DNA from: Mesostigma viride
Lineage: Eukaryota > Streptophyta > Mesostigmatophyceae > Mesostigmatales > Mesostigmataceae
Direction: 5' to 3'
Assembly (NCBI GenBank): GCA_009746045.1
Contig: RPFO01002261.1
Location: 1-61,217, forward strand
DNA: 61,217 nucleotides
Position numbers and translations under genes: made by a program. Within the stretch, counting starts at the first letter, position 1, and every line of letters starts with the position of its first letter. Below, piece after piece: positions 1 to 9,971 of this stretch. The notes under the pieces were generated by a model. The model was not told the origin of the DNA and made no database searches. It was given only the letters and a program-made list of their open reading frames with translations.

Positions 1-1310
1 TCGAGCAGTAGCAAAAACACGGGATTATATGGCACAATCCACCTGTTCAGCTTGAAAGGGCCGCCGGCTATACTGCATGTACCCGCCGCGTCCACACTTC
101 CTACCACGTACGCCTTGGGGGAACTTCTATTTGAAACCGGCCACGTTACATTCGCGTCGACTCTCCAATCTGGCAGACCCTCGTCTACTCCTTCTCGCCG
201 CCTCTTCCGCCGACTCGGCAGCCCTCGCTGCCATCCTGGGAGGCTGCTCCACCTCTCCGCCCTACGCTGCATGCACTTGGTGCCGCGATGATGATTGTGA
301 CATATGCGTGAAAACCTTCTCGCGCAAGCTCGGGGCTCGACCGGGCAGCTCAGGCCGCATACGTCGATCCACAAACCCGTTCTCGTCGTAGGTGGCATAC
401 CTTTGGGGAGCCGTGTAGATGATATGAGCATTGCGCAATCCCAGGGTCTGATATTCTATAACGTATGTCAGATACACCGGCTTGCCCCAAAAGAACACCA
501 GATGTAATCAGGAGATGGAGGAACCGCATTCAGTTGAACACCGATCCAACAGATATCGGATGTCTAGCGCTCTTTGTCCCATCGGTTTGCGCACGTTATC
601 CAAGATCTTTTCCATCGAGGATTGCAAGTCATCGTCACAAAGTTTACTCGGCCCCATCCGTGACAATCGCGCAACTGATCCGGATACGGCGGGGCGCGCT
701 CGAACCCCAAGAACCCACGCCTGTGAGAATGAGACCTTCTGCCCACGCGCAGCTCATCAAGAGACTGCCCCCGCATCCACGCATCGTAGTCCAATGTCCT
801 CATCCCTTCTCGCGCTGCCCAAACTGCCGCAACGCAGATTCCTCGCCTCACGCACCTCGCAGTGCGCAGCTGCAGTCCTCCTGCATGCTACGCACATATG
901 ACAACCGGTCTGCCGCACGAAAATCGTGCAGCGCAAACAATTGCCTCAGTGCCTTGTTTGCGAAACCGCTCGTCGATACAGCAATACTTGTCAGAATCTC
1001 CCAGTTTTTCCGACCTTGAACCATCCTGACGCCCACGCCGTCCCCCACAAGCGAACCCTCGGAAACAGCACAGGGAACGCTAGGGGCATGTTAACCTCTG
1101 CCCCCATCACCAAACTCGGCGGGTACCGCTGTCCCATCCGCTGGCTTGACAAAATCACGGAACTCGGCGGTCGCCGTCCGGTCCTGGCACACGTCAAAAA
1201 TATGAAAATCCATGACAAATGAATAAGTTCCCTCTGTTTACACATCATCACCATTCATCTAATTGAACAACGCGCCTGCCACAACATCTTACATCATCAC
1301 TTCCACCCAC
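1..1310 (-). pseudogene. Helitron Rep-like pseudogene, broken, runs off the left edge
   Basis: Helitron transposons encode a Rep/helicase protein that nicks DNA for rolling-circle transposition. Reading the minus strand from right to left, several Rep landmarks appear in order but in different frames. Near 1060-1090 there is PLAFPVLFP followed by a WGTAW-like stretch, matching the family's PLLFP..GW. Near 565-660 is FVTMTCNPRW, matching FITFTCNPxW. At about 415-460 is VIEYQTLGLRNAHII, matching IEFQKRGLPHAHIL. Near 60-125 are KFP and GGYMQYSRRP, and at 1-53 NRWIVPYNP. The first His of the HUH metal site is Asn (codon at 430-432), while the second His is kept (424-426). There is an in-frame TAG just before KFP and at least three frame changes. 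The catalytic Tyr region and helicase would lie left of base 1. The N-terminal limit is uncertain; a GTGGGT...GCCAG intron between about 1350 and 1185 is possible. The family match is from memory of the motifs. Confidence 0.75.
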
Positions 1311-1429
1311 AATCTCACTTAGCAGGAAAATGAAGATCTTTGCGCACCCACCTCAGCCTTGTCTTTCTCCGCGTACTCCATCTTCGGGTAAAGGTCATTC
1401 AGGCCAAAGTTTCATTTGCTGTGCCCCAG
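1311..1429. other. Short unassigned junction segment
   Basis: Sequence between the Helitron relic and the B2 body. One minus-strand frame reads NDLYPKMEYAEKDKAE, which looks protein-like and may be a further Rep exon or flank. Nothing else is recognised. Confidence 0.3.
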
Positions 1430-2728
1430 GCCTGCCGTCCCACCTGCAGCCCATATTCCCATGACCTCGTTGCAGGCGCCTCTGGTGGCTGGTGGGCTGC
1501 TGACCCATGCCACATACCCCACACCCCAGCCTGGCCATTCCCTGCCAGCCTGCCTAGCTGCCTACACATGCAAAGGAAACAAATGGGCCGCTGGCACAAT
1601 CACAAAAGCACACCTGATTGATAGGTAGCGGCACGCCTGCACAATGATGACATCAAAATTACACAGCCAGCAAAGCAAAATTCAGTGTGCAAGCGAATGG
1701 GGCCTACGTTTGACAGCAAGTATGATGAATCCATGTAGAAAAATATGGCACAACACATGGTTGCCCACCTGCACGTACAGCCCAGTAAAAATTCACGTGC
1801 AGCAAACTGTCTACCCATGCGTGACTTTGGCTTCAGCCCAGTAAAAATCTGCACAACACAAATATTGCACAGCCATTAGAGCAAGTCTAACTTTGGATAT
1901 GCTGGATGGAAGCAATATAGCACAGCATGACACACCCCTAGTTGCTGACCTTCACCCATATAGCCCAGTGAAAACTCACGTGCAAAGCAAGGCAGCTTAT
2001 CACACGCAAAAGCACCGTCAACGTCAGGCACCACAGCAGTCAACGACTCCCAAAATTGGTGCATGAGCAATCATCCATGAGCAATCATGGGCTTTCCCTG
2101 CCCAGTCTGTTCCAGAAGAAAGCAACACGGATAACGTGGCAATAACATTCCCAAGGAGAATGAAGAGGACGCACCCCACGGATACGACAATGGAAGACAG
2201 ACTCTTGGTCCGGTACGTGCACGCTGCGACCAAGAAAATTCGTCTGGAAAAAGGGAAATTGCATCAGATGACGGTAAACGTAAACCACATTAGATAAAAG
2301 CAGATAAATTGACCACATCTTTGACACAAATCGCCATCGCCAGCGTTCGTCCCGTGCCAAGCAATCCAGCGCTCAATCGCAATTGTGTATGGTGACACCA
2401 GACATTCGTTTGCCCCATCCCACGTCTTCCATGAACATCAATACTGATTTTACAAGGCGTGAAATACGTAAAACTGAAGAATGACGACAATGAAACAAAA
2501 CAATCTGATGACGACGTTCGATTTCCAGGTCGCTGGCTATTTTACAGCAAATGCCATAGCGACACGGACCTCTCCCACGCAGGTTGCACGGGGTTGACGC
2601 CCCGCCAGCTCAGAAAGTTTCCTACGTACTCTTCCAATACAATTTTTGACGTATAAAAACCAGGAATTCGCATTCCCCATCCCGATTTCACATGCTACGT
2701 CGCCCGCCATCGCCAGCCATCAACAACT
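1430..2728 (+). repeat. Promoter body, subfamily B2, left copy
   Basis: This segment aligns by eye with 50838-51845 (second B2 copy) and more distantly with the B1 bodies. Shared landmarks are CCCATGCCACATACCCCAC, CAAAGCAAAATTCAG, GCCCAGTRAAAA-TCACGTGCA and the TATA end. It has an extra internal block (about 1800-1990) absent from the right B2 copy, in which the GCCCAGTAAAA/CACGTG motif recurs. At the position where the right copy carries a (CTGG)n array, this copy has only a few CTGG-like words (about 1487-1503). No protein is supported. Confidence 0.7.
2652..2658 (+). promoter_or_regulatory. TATA box of B2-left
   Basis: TATAAAA preceded by TTGACG, 71 bases upstream of an ATG that opens a signal-peptide ORF. 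The same TGACGTATAAAA context recurs at the end of every B1 body. A core promoter is inferred from motif and conservation; transcription is not shown. Confidence 0.55.
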
Positions 2729-2860
2729 ATGGTTGCTTCCGCAGCACGTCGCTTTGTTTCATTAAAATTTTTTGCCCCGACCATGCCGCTTTTATTATTC
2801 ACGTTCACTTTACCCATTGCCACTGCCAGCCTGGTGCGCTATGAACGTTTTCGTTCGTAA
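2729..2860 (+). pseudogene. Signal-peptide ORF fragment, 43 aa (B2-left)
   Basis: The ATG lies 71 bases after the TATA box. The product starts MVASAARRFVSLKFF, then a hydrophobic core (residues about 12-30) ending in ATA at 31-33, a classical secretory signal with RR at 7-8. It matches residues 1-33 of the ORF at 51846-52049. A one-base deletion after GCCACTGCC, relative to that copy, shifts the frame, and a stop follows at 2858-2860 where the C-module sequence begins. It is a likely 5' end of a secreted-protein gene cut off by repeat sequence. The mature protein cannot be identified. Confidence 0.5.
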
Positions 2861-3563
2861 CGCAAAATTCCGTCTCGATTGATTCTATTTCCCCTGTTCA
2901 GACGCGAACGTTTCCGTTCAGCACGTAACTGTCATTTCGTCTCGCTTGCTTATCAAATTTGACATCCCACGTCCTGTGACTAAAGAAGTTTTAGTACAGA
3001 TATCGGTTCGCCAGTAGCTTGTTTGACGCTTAAAATAGTCAACGCGCCGTAATTCCTGAGGCCGCGCGGATTGGCGAGACGCCCCACCTGCCCGCAAAAG
3101 TCTGAACATGTTCAGCGTTTCAGACCCGTTCAGAACTCCTGACAGTCGATCTCCAAGGTTTGGGGATTTTCTTTGTACTACGCCGATTGGCCATCTCGCT
3201 ACGGTCTTGTACGTCGTCCGCTCCCGCGCTAGGGGGCGCGGGGACGGCCCCACCTTCGGCCTACGGCCTCGGCCAAAGTTTTCGGGCGTCATAAATCGTA
3301 GTTACTAGTAGGGGACAAGAAAAAAGTGGGGGAGGGGGGGCTATCGCCCCCCCTCCCCGACTTGAGAGGACGTGACTCGCCGCTAGCGGCCCAGAGGCCG
3401 ATAGTCGACCTTCTGGGCGCCAACCGCACCGGCCCGCGCGACGCGCCAAGACCCTTCCACGGAGGACGCGCGAGCGGACGATTCCGACCGGGACGAACCG
3501 CCGCCGTGCGCCACGCGCAACGGACCCTTCCCCGTGAACACCGTGGAAGCTCTCCGAGCGTGA
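2861..3563. repeat. C module 1 (GC palindrome cluster)
   Basis: Direct observations: CTGAACATGTTCAG, a perfect 14-bp palindrome, at 3102-3115; CCCGCGC/GCGCGGG near 3222-3242; a hairpin at 3329-3358 with 13-bp arms GGGGAGGGGGGGC / GCCCCCCCTCCCC around a 4-nt loop; GCCGCTAGCGGC at 3379-3390. Several GAACG-TTTT/TTCC-CGTTC and GTTCAG words lie at the left. The 91-codon frame at 3326-3601 is repeated in every copy only because the DNA is. I see no recognisable protein. Confidence 0.75.
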
Positions 3564-3759
3564 GATACTTGGAAATTTCGTCACGTTCGTATCGAAAATG
3601 AAATTTCTGACAAATTTGTCAGCTCGGACAGAACCACAATGAATTTCAGCATACCATTCGATACAACAATGATATTTCGGCGTCGGATACTTGGAAATTT
3701 CGTTACGTTCGTATCGCCAGTGAAATTCTGACAAATTTTATCCTGAACTATTTCGCATC

Positions 3760-3983
3760 ATAACATGACTCCGTTGGGAGATCATCATGTAGCACTGGCT
3801 AACATATTCCCTTGCTGGATGGATGGAGGTAGGTGAAGAATTAAACCTTTTTGAATGACCTTATTTGTCTAATTCTAATTGCCTAGCACAGTCTACCTAG
3901 AGGAGGGCCCTGATTGGCACAATTGTGGCCCTGTACGTAATTATGCTACATGTCGTACATGATCTCCCAACTAGTCATGTTAT
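3760..3983. mobile_element. MITE copy 1
   Basis: About 224 bp with terminal inverted repeats. The left end ATAACATGACTCCGTTGGGA pairs with the right end TCCCAACTAGTCATGTTAT. Homology continues through GATCAT and CATGTAGC, giving about 34 bp with one indel. There is no coding capacity. If TA is the target duplication, the ends would be ACATGAC...GTCATGT. Superfamily is undetermined. Confidence 0.75.
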
Positions 3984-4001
3984 AATTTAATTTCATTTTA
4001 A

Positions 4002-5738
4002 CCCGTGTTTTTTTAATTAGAACGCGATATATCGCGTTGTAAGCTTTTTTTAGAACGCGTATAGCACCTAAGGAAATTTTTTTTTCATGGTCATGTATAT
4101 ACTTTCCTGAAAGCCCATAAATCAAAGGATTTTTTGAGCTACTCAGACCTACAAAATGCTAATTCATTAGAGAGATACACTGGTTTGAATACAGGGGGGT
4201 CTGACCATGACCGCGATTTCTTGACCCTAGGTCACAAGTCATGTGCTTATTCACAAATGGTTCATGAAAAAAATCTGGCTTCTTGCACGAGCTATGGGCA
4301 ACATATGCAGGCTCTGTGAAACAAAACTCAGGCCCATTGGGCCACTGGAGCTATTTTTCATTAGCATCACAATTACAACGCAGTACAACGCAGTGGGAAA
4401 AATGAGAGCCCTTCACAACATGACGCAACGACATGAGCCCCATAAACGGGGCCATAGTGAGCTTGGAGGGTCAAAACGTTGAAAATAGGTGTTGTATAAG
4501 TTATACAGCATCAAACATGCATCAAACATCATGACTGGATGACCTAATATGACTGAATCAGGCAGCCATAGCCAAAGCATCATCCACTCTCACAACGTGT
4601 TGAGCACATGCCTCGTGGGAACGGGGGTGCTGGGTTTTCATTCCATAACGCGTGCAATACTGAAAGAAAGAGGCACGTGTAATGCAAGGCTTGGATAGGT
4701 TGAGTGATCCATGAGCTTACATGCAGGCAAAGATGACGCTGGAATGCATGCTAGCAAATGGTGGCAAGATGCTAACAACACATGATTATACACCATGATT
4801 ATGGGCACCTAGCTGGTCTTCTTGCACAATCAACGCAGTATAAACCATCAACATCCAATCCTCACGATATATGCACGGCTTGACGACGTATACAGCACCT
4901 AAATACTGCACAACTGCAACCTGCTATGGCTGACATGCAAGCAACGTCGAGTAGGATGGCGGTCTTAGAGAGGCTGGGCAGAGGTCGGTAGAAATAAGTG
5001 GAAAACTGGCAGAAACTAGGTAGAAACACGATATACTTACGCCTGCAAGCACTATTGAGCCGGTGGCAGAGGCCATTTCCAGGAAAATACAGCATACCGT
5101 AGCAATAGCCACGGTCACGCCTTCCGCTATTTGCAGGCACCATCATGCCCGGCGCTACCCAATAAAAGTCTGCACAATTCTCGGTTTAGCCGAGAGTCCG
5201 GACGTTCGGAATGAATAAACATGTGTTAAGAAGTCGAAACACCATGGAAATACCAAGCATGGTGCCGCAGCAGACCCGAGTCTTGACGTAATAATATGTA
5301 TGCCGGTTTCCAGGGTTTCCGCATGAAAGTTGGGTGAGAAACTGGAAAAAACTACGTTTCCTTTGCCCCAGTACCTCAACAAACTCGTAGAAACCTAATT
5401 ATCAACCTTTGAACGCATCATCATGGTCGTGCCACCCAACAGCCACTGAAATTCGCGCGAAAACTGGCGAGATCTACCTGCCGCCATCGCCGTCGTCTTC
5501 ACCTTCGTCCCGCGAAAATGCCTGATTTCAGTGGTACATATTTGTTTGCAGCTGTCACAAAAAAAATCCAAAAAATACCAGGATTTTTTCTTGAGTTCTA
5601 CGGGATGTAAGGAGGCCGTCCACCGAGTTTCAGACCGAAAATCTCGTATCTACTGTGCCTGCCACGTGTCAGATTACAACGCGATACATCGCGTTCTAAC
5701 CCTACAACGCGATACATCGCGTTGTAAAAAAACACGGG
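4002..5738. mobile_element. piggyBac-like non-autonomous element, copy 1
   Basis: The ends are CCCGTGTTTTTTTA and TAAAAAAACACGGG (14-bp inverted repeats), flanked by TTAA at 3998-4001 and 5739-5742. The unfilled site is present at 13948-13951 (CATTTTAATGCTAGC), so the insertion and TTAA duplication can be read directly. TTAA targets and CCC termini are piggyBac hallmarks. Near both ends lie palindromic motifs ACAACGCGAT...ATCGCGTTGT or AGAACGCGAT... (about 4021-4041, 5678-5699, 5703-5725). At 1737 bp with no long ORF it has no visible transposase. Inverted copy at 38254-39988. Confidence 0.75.
4862..5146 (-). CDS. Hypothetical 94-aa ORF inside the piggyBac-like element
   Basis: The ORF starts MMVPANSGRRDRGYCY and is Cys-rich near its C-terminus. 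It is not recognised. It is included because the other element copy (38846-39130) is identical over the whole ORF, although mismatches appear immediately on both sides (for example near 4852 and 5150). An alternative reading is an exon edge: GGC followed by GTAAGT lies within it on the coding strand. It may be captured host sequence, or chance. Confidence 0.25.
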   Translation of the reverse strand: MMVPANSGRRDRGYCYGMLYFPGNGLCHRLNSACRRKYIVFLPSFCQFSTYFYRPLPSLSKTAILLDVACMSAIAGCSCAVFRCCIRRQAVHIS

Positions 5739-6088
5739 TTAATGCTAGCATGTCTTGTTGCATGCCCTCAAAGCTAAAATTGTTTATCACATGCAGAGAG
5801 AGCCCGCACAATGAATTTCAGCGTACCATTCATTAATTAATTATACCATGCGATATACTTTACAGATATTTCGCTGTCAAATACTTCGAAATTTGGGTAC
5901 TGCTTTTTGCAAGCCAGCCATAAGGACCAAACACTCCCATGCAAACTCCCATTTTCATCATTAATTAATATTCATTGAGTGGCAATCCTTTCATTCCTTT
6001 GTTCACACATGCACCATCCGTCATTCCCATTATTAAATTGAAAAAATTAAATCATAGCATGACTCCGTGGTGCCCACTATGACTTCAT

Positions 6089-7410
6089 GGGGGGGGGCTG
6101 GCATGCTTGCGTGGGTGTGGGGGGGCCTCGCATGCGTGCGTGGGTGTGGGGGGGCTCGCATGCGTGCGTGGGTGTGGGGGGGAGTGGCATGCATGCGTGG
6201 GTGTGGTGGGGGGCTGCCATGCATGCGTGGGGTTAGGGGGGCTGGCACGCGTGTGTGGGTTCGTGGGGTGGCTGCCATGCGTGCGTGGGTGTGTGGGGTG
6301 GCTGGCATGCGTACGTGGGTGTGGGGGGTGGCTGGCATGCATAAGTGGGTTTGTGATGGGCTGGCATGCGTGCGTGGGTTGGTGGGGTGGCTGGCATGCA
6401 TGCGTGCATGTGGGGGGTCGCTGGCATGCATGCGTGGGTTTGTGGGGTAGCTGGCATGCAGGCGTGGGTGTGGGAGGGGCTGGCATGCATGCGTGGGTGT
6501 GGGGGGTGGCTGGCATGCATGCCTGCATGTGGGGTGGGGCTGGCATGCGTGCGTGGGTGTGTGGGGGGGCTCGCATGCGTGCGTGGGTGTGGGGGGGGCT
6601 CGCATGCGTGCGTGGGTGTGGGGGGGAGTGGCATGCATGCGTGGGTGTGGTGGGGGGCTGCCATGCATGCGTGGGGTTAGGGGGGGGCTGGCACGCGTGT
6701 GTGGGTTGGTGGGGTGGCTGCCATGCGTGCGTGGGTGTGTGGGGTGGCTGGCATGCGTACGTGGGTGTGGGGGGTGGCTGGCATGCATAAGCGGGTTTGT
6801 GATGGGCTGGCATGCGTGCGTGGGTTGGTGGGGTGGCTGGCATGCATGCGTGCATGTGGGGGGTCGCTGGCATGCATGCGTGGGTTTGTGGGGTAGCTGG
6901 CATGCGGGCGTGGGTGTGGGAGGGGCTGGCATGCATGCGTGGGTGTGGGGGGTGGCTGGCATGCATGCCTGCATGTGGGGTAGGGCTGGCATGCGTGCGT
7001 GGGTGTGGGGGGGGCTGCCATGCGTGTGTCGGGGGGCTGGCATGCGTGGGTGGTTGGCGGGGGAGTGGCATGCATGCGTGGGTGTGGTGGGGAGCTGCCA
7101 TGCATGCGTGGTTTTAAGGGGGGGCTGGCACGCGTGCGTGGGTTCGTGGGGTGGCTGCCATGCGTGCGTGGGGGTGGGGGGTGGCTGGCATGCGTAAGTG
7201 GCTGTGGGGGTTGCTGGAATGCATAAGTGGGTTGTGGGGTGGCTGGCATGCGTGCGTGGGTGTGGGGGTGGCTGGCATGCGTGCGTGGATTGGTGGGGTG
7301 GCTGGCATGCATGCGGGCATGTGGGGGGTGGCTGGAATCCATGCGTGGGTTTGTGGGGTATAGCTAACATGTGTGCGTGGGTGTGGGAGGGGCTGGCATG
7401 CATGCGTTGG
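6089..7410. repeat. Minisatellite array 1
   Basis: About 44 units of 29-31 bp. A unit begins TGGCATGC, continues as alternating purine-pyrimidine (RTGCGTG) and ends with G runs (GGGTGT, then GGGGGGTGGC). A marker unit with CACGCGTG at 6246, 6692 and 7129 defines higher-order repeats of 446 and 437 bp. There is no stop triplet in most frames, so long His/Pro-rich frames are an artefact. Confidence 0.9.
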
Positions 7411-8496
7411 TTGACATGCCATGGATGAAAAACGCCAAGAAGAGTATATGGCCCCGCTGCCACCAAAAATCACCTGGTTGATCAACCAAGGGGATAGCCT
7501 GCACAGTGAGACACAAACACAGCAGACCCAGCAAAGCAAAATTCAGGTTGTAAGCGAGTGGAGATTACTTTTGACATGCTTGATGAAGAAATATATAACA
7601 CACCTTCTATTGTCACACCTTCTATAAACAAATGGTTGATTGATCACCTTATACACCACGTAAACATGCTACCAGACGCGCTCTTCAGTCCAGTCAAAAT
7701 CCACGTGCGAAGCAAGTCAGCTTACGCAGAAAGCACCATGAATGTCAGCCAGTACAGCAGTAAATGACGCCCCAAACCCGTGACCAGGCAAGCATCCAGA
7801 GGGGCTTTCACCGCCCAGTATATTCCAGAAAAAAGCATCACAGATCCTTGGGCAACGGACGTTCACACAGGACATGCGAAGGACCATGAAGATGGCGTCC
7901 TGCACGGCTAAGAAAATAAAACGCAGACCCTTGCTACGCTATGTCTTTGCTGCGACTAGGTGGATTCGGCGAAATGGAAAGAACGCAACCATGAAAATGC
8001 ATCAGAAAGAGAGCAGGTACTACCCCGGTCATCGAAACAAACGCCTCACCATCGGCATCGCCGGTTACGTCCCGTGGCAAAAAATCCAGCGTTCTTTCCA
8101 ATATGATGTGGCGACAGCAGAAGCTCGTTGGCCACACCCCAAGCCTTCCACGAACAGCAAACTGATTTCACTAGGCACCCAATACGTAAAGCAGTTAAGC
8201 ATGATACTACAATACCTAAATCTACAACGACATTCCATTTCCAGGTCGCCATAGCGACACGGACCTCTCCCACGCAGGTATCACTCCGTTGACGCACCTC
8301 CAGCTCATAAAATTTCGCACTTGCTCTTCAAACATAAAATTTTGACGTATAAAACCATGGCTGCGCATTCCCCATCCCAATTTTCTAGCCTACGTTGCCT
8401 GCCATCGCCAGCCAGCACAAGGAAAATTGCTCGCGCAGCACGTCACTTTGTTTTTCGCCCCGAGCATGCCGCACGCTTTGCCAATAATTCCCAGTT
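7411..8496 (+). repeat. Promoter body B1, copy 1
   Basis: It starts TTGACATGCCATGG, includes the palindrome GGTTGATCAACC (about 7475-7486) and CCACGTGC, and ends with TGACGTATAAAA (TATA at 8348-8354) and the decayed first-exon segment. Compared with B2, the start ATG of the signal-peptide ORF is ATT here. Short frames of 68, 69 and 126 codons recur in all B1 copies but overlap in different frames and are not kept in B2 or B3. Confidence 0.8.
8348..8354 (+). promoter_or_regulatory. TATA box, B1 copy 1
   Basis: TATAAAA in the context TTTGACG-TATAAAA-CCATGG. The ATG four bases downstream is too close to be downstream of a normal start site. Equivalent boxes: 12235, 16552, 21700, 26283, 30353, 34314, 42363, 46248, 57383. 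Confidence 0.5.
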
Positions 8497-9376
8497 CTGT
8501 GTCATTTCTCACGTATTCTAGTTATTTAGTTCTTTAGTTAGTTATTAAGTTAGTTATTTAGTTAGTAATTTACTTACTTACTTAGTCTCGTCTGATTCTA
8601 TTTCCCCATTCAGGTGTGAACGTTTCCGTTCATCACATCTTTAGACGCTTCATGAACGTTTTCGTTCGTAACGGTAAATTCCGTCTCGTTTGATTCTATT
8701 TCCCCTGTTCAGGCGCGAACGTTTCCGTTCAGCACGTAACTGTCATTTCGTCCCGCTTGCTTATCAAATTTCACATCCCACGTCCTGTGCCTAAAGAAGT
8801 TTTAGTACAGATATCGGTTCGCCAAGAATTTGTTTGACGCTTAAAATAGTCAACGCGCCGTAATGTCCTGAGGCCGCGCGGATTGGCGAGACGCCCCACC
8901 TGCCCGCGAAACCCTGAACATGTTCAGCGTTTCAGCACCCGTTCAGAATACCTCAGACTCGATCTCCAAGGTTTGGGGATTTTCTTTGTACTACGCGATT
9001 GGCCATCTCGCTACGGTCCTGGACGTCGTCCGCTCCCGCGCTAGGGGGCGCGGGGGACGGCCCCACTTTCGGCCTACGGCCGCGGCCAAAGTTTTCGGGC
9101 GTCATAAATCGTAGTTACTAGTAGGGGACAAGAAAAAAGTGGGGGAGGGGGGGCTATCGCCCCCCCTCCCCGACTTGAGAGGACGTGACTCGCCGCTAGC
9201 GGCCCAGAGGCCGATAGTCGACCTTCTGGGCGCCAACCGCACCGGCCCGCGCGACGCGCCAAGACCCTTCCACGGAGGACGCGCGAGCGGACGATTCCGA
9301 CCGGGACGAACCGCCGCCGTGCGCCACGCGCAACGGACCCTTCCCCGTGAACACCGTGGAAGCTCTCCGAGCGTGA
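8497..9376. repeat. C module 2 with TTAG microsatellite
   Basis: It begins with a TAGTTA/TTAG-type microsatellite (about 8519-8585), also present in C modules 4, 6 and 9. GAACGTTTTCGTTC-type hairpins follow, then CTGAACATGTTCAG and the 13-bp-arm hairpin at 9142-9171. Confidence 0.75.
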
Positions 9377-9971
9377 GATACTTGGAAATTTCGTCACGTT
9401 CGTATCGAAAATGAAATTTCTGACAAATTTGTCAGCTCGGACAGAACCACAATGAATTTCAGCATACCATTCGATACAACAATGATATTTCGGCGTCGGA
9501 TACTTGGAAATTTCGTTACGTTCGTATCGCCAGTGAAATTCTGACAAATTTTATCCTGAACTACAAGTTTTGCGGGCTTCGCCCGCGACATTAGAGCATG
9601 TACTTTTTGTGGCCGGTCCCCGGCCAGGGAGCCCCGGCTAGGGAGATGCGTGACACCACGTACCGCCGCCAATGAGGGCCAGGTGATATATACTTTACAG
9701 ATATTTCGCTGTCAAATATATATATGTCAGGTGATATATACTTTACAGATATTTCGCTGTCAAATACTTCGAAATTTGGGTTTTGCTTTTTGCAAGCCAG
9801 CCATAAGGACCAAACACTCCCATGCAAACTCCCATTTTCATCATTAATTAATATTCATTGAGTGGCAATCCTTTCATTCCTTTGTTCACACATGCACCAT
9901 CCGTCATTCCCATTATTAAATTGAAAAAATTAAATCATAGCATGACTCCGTGGTGCCCACTATGACTTCAT
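9377..9971. repeat. AT-rich spacer 2, MITE replaced
   Basis: D satellite, then at about 9563 the sequence leaves the usual path: where other units have ATTTCGCATCATAACATG (the MITE start), this one has a ~120-bp block with GCGGGCTTCGCCCGC and GGCCGGTCCCCGGCC, followed by a local duplication of TGATATATACTTTACAGATA (9682, 9732). The same arrangement occurs at 43395-43987. Confidence 0.7.

Larger units (their letters stand above)
3564..6088. repeat. AT-rich spacer 1 (D satellite, MITE, piggyBac-like insert, E)
   Basis: The D part has two copies of a ~123-bp unit, each with GATACTTGGAAATTTCGT and ACGTTCGTATCG (at 3562 and 3687). A MITE (3760-3983) and a piggyBac-like element (4002-5738) follow. 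The E part (5743-6088) contains a diverged third copy of the D unit (AATGAATTTCAGCGTACCATTC), then leads into the array through GACTTCATG. Confidence 0.75.

Noticed and set aside
3326-3601. 91-codon frame and opposing 157-codon frame in each C module
   Set aside because: Repeated because the DNA module is repeated; the frames overlap on both strands, start in the hairpin and have no recognisable domain.
6231-6245. Telomere-like GGGGTTAGGGGG words
   Set aside because: They occur once per higher-order repeat inside the minisatellite and do not form a TTAGGG or TTTAGGG run.
6089-7410. CRISPR array
   Set aside because: Units are contiguous with no unique spacers, and the context is eukaryotic.
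7874-8254. 126-codon basic frame in B1 bodies, plus 68- and 69-codon frames
   Set aside because: Broken in copies 4, 6 and 7 and by the B3 deletion; not kept in B2. Overlapping frames of similar length argue for chance.
7874-8640. LTR retrotransposon LTR
   Set aside because: TATA is present, but there is no TG...CA pair, primer-binding site or pol sequence between repeats.
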